Both the position numbers and the translations under genes were made by a program. The notes under the pieces are model-generated. The model was not told the origin of the DNA. It searched no databases and saw only the letters and a list, made by a program, of their open reading frames with translations. Below are positions 1 through 7,264 of a stretch of DNA of 10,966 nt, piece after piece. The DNA lies in the NCBI GenBank assembly GCA_902774655.1, contig CACYJD010000060.1:1-10966 (forward strand), in the 5' to 3' direction. Source of the DNA: an uncultured Erysipelotrichaceae bacterium. Its GTDB lineage: Bacteria > Bacillota_I > Bacilli_A > RFN20 > CAG-826. Each line of letters opens with the position of its first letter. Positions within the stretch are counted from its first letter, which is position 1.

Positions 1-351
1 GGTGGTGAGATGGATGATTACGGTGATATCACTGAAGGTTTCTTAAATGGCGAAGCAGATGCGCTTTCTTTAGTTAAACAACTTAAGAAAATCAAATCCA
101 GTGTTAATTCTGATGCTGTAGAAACCGCTATTAATGATCTAGTAATTCATAAATGTAACGGTAAGTGGTTCACTAATTTCAACAAAGAAACACCATGCGG
201 TATTAACCTATTTGTTGCGTATGCTGAGATTCTAGTAGATGGCCGCGATAGATACGGATTACAAGTTGATGAATCGCAATATACAAAAGATGATTCTAAC
301 TTAACCAACTGGAGAGCATTTAACTATAATTACGGATTTATTTCTGAATAA
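1..351 (+). CDS. Clostripain-like C11 peptidase, C-terminal part (5' end outside window)
   Basis: The open frame enters from the left edge (GGEMDDYG...) and stops with TAA at 349-351, giving 116 visible residues. It is recognised by alignment to the next gene: GGEMDDYG, DALSL.KQLK, INDLVIH, PCG.NLFV.YA, YGLQV and LTNWR.FNY.YGFI are all shared in the same order, so the two are tandem paralogues. The catalytic His and Cys of C11 peptidases lie upstream, outside the window, so activity cannot be judged. By family knowledge and by analogy with the paralogue it is probably a secreted, lipid-anchored cysteine endopeptidase of clostripain type, which cleaves after basic residues. The ATG at position 10 is an internal Met, not a believable start, because homology runs through it. 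A strong terminator follows 20 bases after the stop, so it is the last gene of its transcript. Confidence 0.75.
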   Translation, partial: GGEMDDYGDITEGFLNGEADALSLVKQLKKIKSSVNSDAVETAINDLVIHKCNGKWFTNFNKETPCGINLFVAYAEILVDGRDRYGLQVDESQYTKDDSNLTNWRAFNYNYGFISE

Positions 352-371
352 TCTACCTCTCTATTATGAAT

Positions 372-398
372 GCGGTCACACTATGTGGCCGCTTTTTT
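372..398 (+). terminator. Intrinsic terminator after the first C11 gene
   Basis: A 9-bp stem (372-380 with 384-392, one G-T wobble), a 3-base loop and a run of six T (393-398). It lies 20 bases after the stop codon at 351. Confidence 0.85.
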
Positions 399-459
399 AA
401 TTAAGTGATAGATATTTCCATGATTCAATCCTTAATTAATTGAATTATTAATAAGAAAA

Positions 460-487
460 TTGTCATTTTAATCCTATTTGTTAAAAT
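460..487 (+). promoter_or_regulatory. Probable promoter of the broken C11 gene
   Basis: TTGTCA (460-465), a 16-base spacer and TAAAAT (482-487), each one base from consensus. Transcription would begin near 494, only about 20 bases before the ATG at 514. A good ribosome binding site (AAAGGAGG, 498-505) lies in that short leader. Confidence 0.5.
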
Positions 488-513
488 AGAATACCCTAAA
501 GGAGGATAGGATT

Positions 514-1582
514 ATGAAAAGCATGAAAAGATTATTGTTAGCAACAGCAGGACTATTCACATTAGGTTTAGCTAGCTGTAATTTTCCTTATTCTCCTGTT
601 GATCCTCAGTTAAATGTCCTGAAACAGTTAATATAGCGATTCAAACTGGTGGAGCAAGCGAATGGGCAAGTTCTTCATATGGCATTCTTGAAAACAAATC
701 ACAAAGATGGCATGTTGCAGGTAATAGGTTAGTTAATGACTCCACTAAAGCCGATGTCAATATGGGCAGTTCTTTAAACTTTCAAAGCTTTTTAGAGTGG
801 GGGTTAACTACTTATCCAGCAGACAAAGTTGGTGTTATCTTATGGAACCATGGTGGTGGTGGATTGGTTATGATGCATGTTTAATGAACGTTGCTGATAT
901 TGCTACTGTCAATGCAGAAGATTTCAACTACATGATTGCAGCACAAGAAAGTGAACTTGGCTATGGCTGGGATTATGATACTTTCCTTCCAGTTCTTTAT
1001 AAGAATGTTGGCGTTGCCACTCCAACTCTATTAGCGAAAATTTGTGACTCATTTATTATCGATTCAAACCATTATGATGGTTACGATATCACAGAATACA
1101 ATAACAATACTTTATCTGTTCTTGATTTAAGTAAGATTGGTGCATTTACAAGCGCTGTTGAAGATATAGCTAGAACAATTAATATTACTACTTCAACAAA
1201 ATTCAAAAATGTTGCAGCAGCAGCTTATAAGAAATCTTTAAGATATGGTGGAGAAATGGATGACTATGGCAATATTAATTCCGGATTTCTTCACGGATGT
1301 GTTGACGCATTGTCTTTAGCCAAACAATTAAAAATTATTAATAACGATGTTGATGTGAGCGCCTTAAACTCTGCCATTAATGATTTAGTTATTCATAACG
1401 CTTATGGTGATTGGTATAAGAGTATTAGTGAAAAACCATGCGGTGTTAATTTATTTGTGTCTTACGCTAATCGTTATGGTAATTATGGTTTGCAAGTTGC
1501 AAAAACTGATTATATAAGTAGTGACACAAGGTTAACTAATTGGAGAAACTTCAATTATAGTTACGGATTCATTACTCAATAA
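514..1582 (+). pseudogene. Clostripain-like C11 peptidase lipoprotein, broken by two frame-changing deletions
   Basis: The gene starts at ATG 514, 8 bases after AAAGGAGG, with a lipoprotein signal peptide (KR, hydrophobic stretch, LASC lipobox, Cys22). This frame ends at a TAG (634-636) after about 40 residues. The family sequence continues in another frame from about 618 (PETVNIAIQTGG) through the catalytic His block WNHGGG (His codon 849-851) and stops at 882-884. It resumes in the third frame from about 860 (IGYDACLMN, catalytic Cys codon 878-880) to the TAA at 1580-1582. His and Cys codons are about 10 apart, whereas C11 enzymes have roughly 45 residues between them, so some 35 codons appear lost there. 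A similar block (the first core strand, usually near VYMCGADLES) is lost after the signal peptide. The rest matches the paralogue at 1-351. The catalytic dyad codons survive but cannot be made as one protein. ATG 797 only opens an out-of-frame lead-in to the third piece. Confidence 0.85.
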
Positions 1583-1606
1583 AAAATGGTGGCCGACCAC
1601 CATTTT
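1583..1606. terminator. Bidirectional terminator between convergent genes
   Basis: A perfect 10-bp inverted repeat (1583-1592 with 1597-1606) around a CCGA loop, with A-rich and T-rich flanks so that both strands end in a T-run. It starts directly after the C11 stop and overlaps the stop codon of the minus-strand YhhN gene (1605-1607), so it probably ends both transcripts. Confidence 0.85.
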
Positions 1607-2294
1607 AGATTACAGTAATTGTTAATATTAATCCTATTACAATAAGTATCTGAGCAAGCGCGTATGTAATTGAAACAAAGAAGTTACGATATTTTAAGTT
1701 TGGCTTCCAAAACTTATCTATATAAATAAGTGAGTCGGATATAGCAAATAAAATAACGCCACATAGAACAAATAAAGACCATATACTCGCCTGAATTACT
1801 AAATTAATTGCTAAAGGTATTAACATAAATAAAGTTGTGAAATAGAAACTAACAATCAAGAATAACTTACCTTCTAATTTGAAAACGTATTTGAAGAGTA
1901 GTAGGAACAATGAAACAAAAACAACAAATTCAGCAATAGTTAAAACGATTCCTAAAGGATAATTAAAATATTGTGTTTTTTGAGCTAATATTACGATGAA
2001 TTGAGCGTTATATAGAATATGGCCCATAAAGAAGAATAAACCGCCTAAAACGAAGAATTTATTGGACTTCCTATTGAGCAAAACAATATCACCGAATAAA
2101 TCCAAAAGTAATCCTGTGATAAGCATTGGTAAATCATAGGTAGTAAACATTACCGCCAAGATTAAAAATAACATTAATAGTGGTTTTGCTACTGCACGTA
2201 TTTTAATAACATAATGCGCAGAAAAGATTACGTATAGCGAAGCCGCTACAACGTAAAGTGATAAAAAGACAATTGTAGGTATAGAAAAGGGCAT
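1605..2294 (-). CDS. YhhN/TMEM86-family integral membrane protein
   Basis: 229 residues, almost entirely hydrophobic, with about eight predicted membrane segments. Family marks are in the expected order: KPLLMLFLIL near residue 37, GLLLDLFGDIVLL near 61-73, FFMGHILYNAQF near 88-99 and ISDSLIYIDKF near 185-195. Eukaryotic members (TMEM86) are lysoplasmalogenases that hydrolyse the vinyl-ether bond of lysoplasmalogen; bacterial YhhN proteins are mostly uncharacterised, so a lipid-ether hydrolase role is only a possibility. It is the last gene of the minus-strand operon, 14 bases after the HD-domain gene, with only a weak ribosome binding site (AAGAA), which suggests co-translation. Length is normal for the family and the gene looks intact. 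Family membership is clear; substrate unknown. Confidence 0.8.
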   Translation of the reverse strand: MPFSIPTIVFLSLYVVAASLYVIFSAHYVIKIRAVAKPLLMLFLILAVMFTTYDLPMLITGLLLDLFGDIVLLNRKSNKFFVLGGLFFFMGHILYNAQFIVILAQKTQYFNYPLGIVLTIAEFVVFVSLFLLLFKYVFKLEGKLFLIVSFYFTTLFMLIPLAINLVIQASIWSLFVLCGVILFAISDSLIYIDKFWKPNLKYRNFFVSITYALAQILIVIGLILTITVI

Positions 2295-2308
2295 TTCTTA
2301 ATATTATT

Positions 2309-2989
2309 TTAAATCATTTCCGATAGTAATTTATCGAAAAAATCTAAAACCTTAAATGAAGCACCTGTCAAAGCAGGGTTTTGTGCCATACTATCAGCTC
2401 GGCCAACCATCGCAAGATACTTAATTAATTTTTTGCTTTCTCCGACTTCGTCAAAAAGTCTCATTAAGCCGATTATATAGTCTTTATTTAACAAAATATG
2501 ATATTTATTCTCATCTGGTTCGGTTACCAAATTGATAAAGCAATCATGATATTCAACAAGCATTGCAATCTCTTTTGTTTCTTGCTCGCTAAAGCCTAAA
2601 CTTGGGCATTCTTTGAGCGCTAATTCTTTACCAACTTTTGCGTGACCAAAGAACGAATCAATTTCTCTACCATAAAGTTTTGAATATCTTCTTAAATGAC
2701 ATTGAGGTTTTCCGATATCGTGAAGGAGCATTGTGTATGCTAAAAGTTCTCTTTCTTTATTAGATAAACCTTTACTTAGTTTGTTAATTTCTTCAATTGA
2801 GTGGAGAATATGGTCAAAACAGTTGTAAATATGCCAAGGATTATCTTGTTTTAAATGTACACAATCCTCTATTTGAGGGAGTTTATTAAGAAGATAGTCT
2901 TTAAAATCTTTGTTGCTCTCATATTCAAAATGGAATGTTCGAACAACATTGTCATCAAGTAGTATTTTAGTTAAATATTCGTGATCCAT
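2309..2989 (-). CDS. HD-domain metal-dependent phosphohydrolase
   Basis: 226 residues. The HD metal-binding pattern is complete: His60 (CFDHILHS), His90-Asp91 (LLHDIGKP), His116 (FFGHAKVG) and a distal YHD at 147-149. The LLHDIGKP...FFGHA spacing resembles the HD domain of bacterial CCA-adding enzymes, but no nucleotidyltransferase head is present, so this is a free-standing HD hydrolase. The family cleaves phosphomonoester, phosphodiester or nucleotide bonds; the substrate here is unknown. Its ATG overlaps the stop of the upstream kinase gene by one base (TAATG on the minus strand) and has no Shine-Dalgarno, so translation is probably coupled to the kinase. Because the kinase frame is broken in this sequence, coupling may now depend on the downstream kinase fragment being translated. 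Fold assignment is confident. Confidence 0.8.
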   Translation of the reverse strand: MDHEYLTKILLDDNVVRTFHFEYESNKDFKDYLLNKLPQIEDCVHLKQDNPWHIYNCFDHILHSIEEINKLSKGLSNKERELLAYTMLLHDIGKPQCHLRRYSKLYGREIDSFFGHAKVGKELALKECPSLGFSEQETKEIAMLVEYHDCFINLVTEPDENKYHILLNKDYIIGLMRLFDEVGESKKLIKYLAMVGRADSMAQNPALTGASFKVLDFFDKLLSEMI

Positions 2990-3555
2990 TAATAATTTAA
3001 ATCAGTAAGTTTTTCACTTAATTCTTTTAGATTCTTAATTAAGAAGTTTTTTCTTTCTCCACCTTGAGCGTAGTAGACAACCGTTCTAGAAAGAAGTATG
3101 ACACATGCTAAGAATAAAATCTTATCATCAATGTCTTTTCTTTCTTCAGGAGTTCTATCTTTATAGATTCTATCAAGAAGACCATCATAAAGTTTTGCAC
3201 TAGTTTCTGCGCTAATTCCTAAGAAAGATTCGCAGTTTCCTGGTTCTGTTGCTTCATATAATTTATATGTACATAGTATTGGTGCAATTTCAAAAATTTG
3301 GTGTCCTCTAGCAAGTGTTGCCATATCAATTAATAGTGGCTCATTGTTTTGCATGAGAATGTTTTTAATGTGGCAGTCACCATGAACCATATTATCTGAT
3401 TCAGGGATAGTGTTAACTAGAGCTTCAATCTTGTTATAGAAGTCATCGTCTAACCATTTTGATTCTTTGATTAATCTGAGCCATTCTTTAGCTTGTAGTC
3501 TAACATCATCTAGGTCATGAGATGAGCCATTCTTTAGCTTGTAGTCTAACATCAT
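2989..3555 (-). CDS. Kinase C-lobe fragment of the broken STAS-APH gene
   Basis: 188-residue open frame, the 3' part of the STAS-kinase gene. The first 11 residues (MMLDYKLKNGS) are an out-of-frame reading of the duplicated 46-bp unit; genuine sequence begins at SHDLDDVRLQAKEWL, which also ends the upstream fragment. The catalytic features of aminoglycoside/choline-phosphotransferase-like kinases are here: the Brenner motif HGDCHIKN (His58, Asp60, Asn65), LLIDMA with the second metal-binding Asp at 77, then a helical C-lobe (ARGHQIFEIAPILCTYKL). Alone it lacks the ATP-binding N-lobe and should be inactive. Its ATG has no ribosome binding site, so separate translation is doubtful. Removing one 46-bp copy joins it in frame to the fragment at 3515-4207, giving one protein of about 390 residues. 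Confidence 0.8.
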   Translation of the reverse strand: MMLDYKLKNGSSHDLDDVRLQAKEWLRLIKESKWLDDDFYNKIEALVNTIPESDNMVHGDCHIKNILMQNNEPLLIDMATLARGHQIFEIAPILCTYKLYEATEPGNCESFLGISAETSAKLYDGLLDRIYKDRTPEERKDIDDKILFLACVILLSRTVVYYAQGGERKNFLIKNLKELSEKLTDLNY

Positions 3556-3569
3556 CTAGGTCATGAGAT
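3477..3569. repeat. Perfect 46-bp tandem duplication inside the STAS-kinase gene
   Basis: The unit at 3477-3522 is repeated exactly at 3523-3568, and identity extends one further base (3523 equals 3569). The period of 46 is not a multiple of three, so the extra copy shifts the reading frame and creates the TGA at 3515-3517 (minus strand). Both copies encode SHDLDDVRLQAKEWL, read in different frames. Confidence 0.97.
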
Positions 3570-4207
3570 TTAGAAGTATTGATTGCTTTAATTAAATCAG
3601 CGTATTGATCAATATAATGTTCTAAATTATCAGGATCTTTTTTGATAAGTTCAACCATTTCTTCACTATCAAGAAGCTCAAAAACGGAACCAAGGAAGTT
3701 ACCTTCTTTAACTCTAACGATATCGTAACTAATAGCGGTAGGAATTCCGCTGACGAATGCCATCTTGGCAAGTCTTCTTTCAGCTAAGACATCTGAGCCA
3801 TCTCCGCCTCGATAGTAAACTTTTACGATGGTGTCTGGAGAGAGTCTATATACCTTGCCATAGAAACCTTGTCCAATTAACTTCTTTCCTTCAATTGAGA
3901 CGACTCTATATGCTTTTTTAATATCAATCATGTCTGTAAAGCCAGTCATTTCAAAAACATCATATACTTCTGGTTTAACATCAATGATTTCCATATCGTC
4001 ATCAATCTTTTTAAGCTTAAGAATAACTCTTAAACCCATGGATGAAATGAATGTTGTGTGCTCAGCGTTTAATGTAAGTTTATCGTGAGGATACTCATCT
4101 AATATTTCTAATAATTCTGCTTCTACTTCTTGAGCATTAGTGGTGTCAATTTTGGCTGGGAGCTCAATTATTAAAATATGATTAGCTAAGACATGCTTAA
4201 TTGCCAT
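3515..4207 (-). CDS. STAS domain fused to APH-like kinase N-lobe (5' part of broken gene)
   Basis: 230 residues. Residues 1-95 form a STAS domain (LPAKIDTTNA, then FISSMGLRVIL at 53-63, then VYDVFEMTGFTDMI) closely resembling the free STAS protein of this operon. Residues 108-230 are the N-lobe of an aminoglycoside/choline-type kinase: glycine loop GQGFYGKVY (112-120), Lys129 in TIVKVYY, and the conserved Glu in LAERRLAKMA. The frame then runs into the 46-bp tandem duplication and stops after EWLIS; the C-lobe continues at 2989-3555. The start ATG (4205-4207) has a strong GAGGAGG about 9 bases upstream, inside the end of the preceding HATPase reading frame, which it overlaps by 11 bases. A STAS-kinase fusion beside a phosphatase and anti-factor kinase suggests the kinase is controlled by partner switching (inference). 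Met replaces the usual Ser directly before the Gly of the phospho-acceptor loop. Confidence 0.82.
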   Translation of the reverse strand: MAIKHVLANHILIIELPAKIDTTNAQEVEAELLEILDEYPHDKLTLNAEHTTFISSMGLRVILKLKKIDDDMEIIDVKPEVYDVFEMTGFTDMIDIKKAYRVVSIEGKKLIGQGFYGKVYRLSPDTIVKVYYRGGDGSDVLAERRLAKMAFVSGIPTAISYDIVRVKEGNFLGSVFELLDSEEMVELIKKDPDNLEHYIDQYADLIKAINTSKSHDLDDVRLQAKEWLIS

Positions 4208-5009
4208 GTTTCTTATCCTCCTCGATATATTTAGTGAGATTTAAGATATTAAGTCTATTTTGATATGAGTAGTGGAGTCTATCCATGATTTTCTTAACCA
4301 TAAAGACACCTAAACCACCAATTTGTCTTTCTTTTGCAGGAAGTGTGATATCTGGATCTTCTTTTGCGAGAGGATTAAATCTATGTCCTCTATCAAAGAA
4401 GGTTAAATTAACTTGTGTATCGTTGATATCAACATGAATAATGGCTCTACCGACATCCATGTCTTTATAGCCGTAGCTAGCGATATTAACAAACAATTCT
4501 TCTGCGACGATATTCATATTTGTAATCATCTTTGGAGTTTGTTTGTTCTCTTCTAGTACCTTATCTAATTGATCGATAACTGTTTCTAGGTTTTCAACGC
4601 GACCTTCAACATCGATTTCATAATGTTTTACCGCACCATTAAAGGATAAAACGTTAACGGTGATATCATCGCTTTGCTCATTACCATTAACAAAGTTATG
4701 AACTTCATCAATAATAGCGTTACAAAGTTTTTCTGGATCCTTAATTGTGGTTTTATTTAAGAAATTGAGAAGTCTTTGTTCACCATAAAGTTGTTGATCG
4801 GTTCTAACAGCTTCAGTAACACCGTCAGTGTATAACACAATTGTGTCACCAGGTTTAAATTGAATAGTTTGTTTTTCGTATTTAACGTCAGGTCTAGGGC
4901 CTAAGATAAAGTTAGGTTTAGATTCAATCCATCCAAGCGGTAACGAACATAAATGAATCGTTACCTTCGTTGAGTGTTCTATTTGCTCTATTAAAGATTT
5001 CGTCAACAC
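4197..5009 (-). CDS. SpoIIE phosphatase C-part plus RsbW/SpoIIAB-like HATPase (3' part of broken gene)
   Basis: 270-residue open frame, of which the first 27 residues are out of frame with the family; homology begins near IESKPNFILG (about 4928). Residues 28-122 are the end of the SpoIIE/PP2C phosphatase with the metal-binding Asp in LYTDGVTEA (60-67) and SDDITV (113-118). Residues about 130-262 are a GHKL histidine-kinase-like ATPase of the anti-sigma-factor type: N-box AEELFVNIASYGY (169-181), G1 box FFDRGHRFNPL (205-214), G2 box GGLGVFMVKKIMD (231-243). Such domains phosphorylate STAS antagonists on Ser/Thr and sequester the switch target. The piece belongs to the same polypeptide as 4924-6960; about 35 codons, including the usual NAGHNPP loop of these phosphatases, are missing at the join. 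As it stands it has no evident start signal. It overlaps the STAS-kinase gene by 11 bases. Confidence 0.82.
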   Translation of the reverse strand: MLTKSLIEQIEHSTKVTIHLCSLPLGWIESKPNFILGPRPDVKYEKQTIQFKPGDTIVLYTDGVTEAVRTDQQLYGEQRLLNFLNKTTIKDPEKLCNAIIDEVHNFVNGNEQSDDITVNVLSFNGAVKHYEIDVEGRVENLETVIDQLDKVLEENKQTPKMITNMNIVAEELFVNIASYGYKDMDVGRAIIHVDINDTQVNLTFFDRGHRFNPLAKEDPDITLPAKERQIGGLGVFMVKKIMDRLHYSYQNRLNILNLTKYIEEDKKHGN

Positions 5010-6960
5010 TTAAACCAGTTTCCGCTAGTGACTTAATCAATGATTTAGTCTTCATCATGAATAAAGCAGCAGGGATACCTTTACCGCTGACGTCAGCGAT
5101 AACTATAGCAACTCTATCATTTGGCATGGTAAAGAAGTCATAGAAGTCACCACCGACTTGTTTAGCGGTGTCCATCTTACCGAAGACATCAAATTCGTGC
5201 ATGGATAGATAGCTATACATTGCAGGTAATGATGATGTTTGAATATTCTTAGCTAATGCTAATTCATCATCAATACGTTTAGCTTCTCTATTAATAAGTT
5301 CTTTTAATTTATCAACAGTTTTATTAATGGAAGCAGATACCTGAGTAAACTCGATAGTTCTATGAGCATTAACTTGTTCATCAAGGTGTCCTTTTGCGAT
5401 TCTAGATAAACCTCTATTAACCTTACCGAAGTCTTTCATAACAATCTTGTCTACTAAGATGTAGGCAATTAAGAATAATAATGAGAAGACAACGAATTCT
5501 TGATAGTTAGTAAGGTATAAAACCATGTCTCTTTGGAAGTCGATCTCGGCTTGAGTTAAGACACTTAGAATATAATATCCTTCCTTATATAAATATGTGT
5601 ATTGAACAGACTCGTTATCAATCTTACCTTTCATGATGGTCTTTTGAGAGAACATACTAAAAGAGTCAGGATCTAAACCAATTTGTTCAAATGTTTTACC
5701 AATTAATTGTTGATTACCACCGACAATGGTCTCGCTTTCATCAGCAAGAATCATGTAACCATTGTCACCAACAACCATATTGTTGGCGATGGTGGAAAGT
5801 GTAAATCCAATTACATCATAATAAAGATCTTGATAGTAACCTACTTGGACAAATCCACCTACTTCCAAAGAAGTACCGGCGTATTTAACCCAGTCACCAT
5901 GAGTGGATTTTTCAAATGGTTCAACGTGGTCATCGACATCACTATCTAAAAGGATTGCCCATTTTTGAATTTGTGGACCATCATAAACTGTATAGCCGAC
6001 ATATGCATCAATTGTTGAATATGTAATTGTTCCATTTTGGTCAAAGATGTTAACTTCGCTTAAAACAAAGTCAGCAGCATAATCTCTTAATAAATCATTA
6101 GAAATAGTAGCAGAAGTAGATTCGAGCTGATTTTTAATGCTATGTGATTTATCTAACATTGAGTTGTCAGATAATTGTTTAACCATTGCGGTAGCAGCAT
6201 CAACTTCGGAAATTAATTCTTCTTTAGTGTCTGCAATTGAGTTTTCGATAAGAATTCTATTTGTGAATATAAAAGTAACAAGGAAACCTAGTGCAGTAGC
6301 ACTATAAAGACCTATTTGTAGAGCGTTACTTAACGATAGTTTACCTTTTCTAAAGATTTTTGTTTTCTTTTTAATAGCGTCCCAGATGTCAAAAATAAGT
6401 ACTGCTACCATAACGGATAGACCGTTTGCAGTAATCATTCCGGTTGCGATCTTTTGAACATAGTTAAACGCTTTATGTGCATCACTTATATTAAATAAGA
6501 ATATAGATAAGATGTGGATTGTTTCTAAAACTAAACCAATAAGCAAAGCTTGATACCATTTTGGTCTACCTTTAAAGACATACTTATTTAATAAACCAGA
6601 GACAACACCGCTTATTAGTGTGCTTATGGAACATGCGAGCATTGTGTAATATGAATCTTTCCATAAAACTGAAAGAATTCTTTCAATACCACCGATTGCA
6701 CCAGCGGTAATACCAGCAGGAAGACCAAAGATGAGACCCGCAATAATAGGGCCAGCATCTCTGACATTCATAATTGAGCCTTCAACTTGGACACCAAACT
6801 CAGTAGCGCTTATCGCGTAAAGTCCAAAGACTACACCGATAATTATTTGAGTCCAGAAAGCAGGAATCTTAGAGAAAAATTTAGTGGATTGAAGTAAACG
6901 AAAAACAACAGCCAAAACGACTGGAATCAATGCAAATAAAGCTAGTTGAATGTAACCCAT
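4924..6960 (-). CDS. Membrane sensor with SpoIIE-type PP2C phosphatase (5' part of broken gene)
   Basis: 678 residues. Residues 1-192 hold about six hydrophobic segments of LytS-like 5TM type, including the NVRDAGPIIAGLIFG block (65-79) and AGAIGGIERI. A further membrane segment (about 213-233) precedes an extracytoplasmic sensor of about 250 residues (234-483) with Cache-like features (NIFDQNGTITYST; GDNGYMILADES; IGKTFEQIG). A last membrane segment (488-503) leads to HAMP (about 504-555), a short coiled coil with QTSSLPA, then the SpoIIE phosphatase: GGDFYDFF (Asp605) and IADVSGKG (Asp623). The frame ends abruptly after FVTAWMD at a TGA (4924-4926), and the fold continues in another frame at 4197-4928. 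The presumed role is to sense an external signal and dephosphorylate the STAS antagonist. The ATG lies one base after the STAS stop, with no Shine-Dalgarno, so it is translationally coupled. Intact, the protein would be about 950 residues. Confidence 0.85.
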   Translation of the reverse strand: MGYIQLALFALIPVVLAVVFRLLQSTKFFSKIPAFWTQIIIGVVFGLYAISATEFGVQVEGSIMNVRDAGPIIAGLIFGLPAGITAGAIGGIERILSVLWKDSYYTMLACSISTLISGVVSGLLNKYVFKGRPKWYQALLIGLVLETIHILSIFLFNISDAHKAFNYVQKIATGMITANGLSVMVAVLIFDIWDAIKKKTKIFRKGKLSLSNALQIGLYSATALGFLVTFIFTNRILIENSIADTKEELISEVDAATAMVKQLSDNSMLDKSHSIKNQLESTSATISNDLLRDYAADFVLSEVNIFDQNGTITYSTIDAYVGYTVYDGPQIQKWAILLDSDVDDHVEPFEKSTHGDWVKYAGTSLEVGGFVQVGYYQDLYYDVIGFTLSTIANNMVVGDNGYMILADESETIVGGNQQLIGKTFEQIGLDPDSFSMFSQKTIMKGKIDNESVQYTYLYKEGYYILSVLTQAEIDFQRDMVLYLTNYQEFVVFSLLFLIAYILVDKIVMKDFGKVNRGLSRIAKGHLDEQVNAHRTIEFTQVSASINKTVDKLKELINREAKRIDDELALAKNIQTSSLPAMYSYLSMHEFDVFGKMDTAKQVGGDFYDFFTMPNDRVAIVIADVSGKGIPAALFMMKTKSLIKSLAETGLSVDEIFNRANRTLNEGNDSFMFVTAWMD

Positions 6961-6961
6961 A

Positions 6962-7258
6962 TTAATTAATGTTTAGAAGTTCACTAAAACCAGTCATTTC
7001 AAAAACCTCACGAACATAATCATTTGGTTCAGTAATAACTAATTCACCATTACCTTCCATCTTTTTGGCCAAGATTAAAATTGAACGAAGGCCAGAACTA
7101 GAAATGTAGTCACAACCAGATAGGTTTAAAACTACCTTCGTAATATCGTGTTCAATTTTTGTTACTTCACTATCAAGCATAGGACTTGAAAGTGTGTCGA
7201 GTTTACCTTTTAAAAAGATTGTGTAAACTCCATTGTTAATTTCTCTATTAATTTCCAT
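6962..7258 (-). CDS. STAS-domain anti-sigma factor antagonist-like protein
   Basis: 98 residues, a single STAS domain of SpoIIAA/RsbV type: FLKGKLDT (15-22), VVLNLSGCDYISSSGLRSIL (42-61) and the C-terminal VREVFEMTGFSELL. Aligning SSGLR with SpoIIAA makes Ser55 the likely phospho-acceptor, with Ser53 and Ser54 next to it. By family knowledge the unphosphorylated form binds the HATPase anti-factor, and phosphatase and kinase set its state; both activities are encoded immediately downstream, one base away. It is the first gene of the minus-strand operon. There is no Shine-Dalgarno, and the -10 box ends six bases before the ATG, so the mRNA is probably leaderless. The gene is intact and full-length for the family. 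No sigma factor is visible in the window, so its final partner is unknown; the STAS-kinase downstream shares the same FEMTGF tail. Confidence 0.88.
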   Translation of the reverse strand: MEINREINNGVYTIFLKGKLDTLSSPMLDSEVTKIEHDITKVVLNLSGCDYISSSGLRSILILAKKMEGNGELVITEPNDYVREVFEMTGFSELLNIN

Positions 7259-7264
7259 GAAATA

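Noticed and set aside
797..860. ATG 797 and the Trp-rich stretch (MEPWWWW) as the real N-terminus of a shorter C11 protein
   Set aside because: The Trp run is the NHGGGG codons read in the wrong frame; family homology starts only at about 860 and the signal peptide is at 514.
4920..4940. Programmed ribosomal frameshift joining the two phosphatase halves
   Set aside because: No slippery run at the join, and a conserved block of about 35 codons is absent, so a simple slip would not restore the fold.
5707..5949. Plus-strand 80-residue open frame inside the sensor gene
   Set aside because: Antisense to the well-supported Cache-like domain, no ribosome binding site, composition of a shadow frame.
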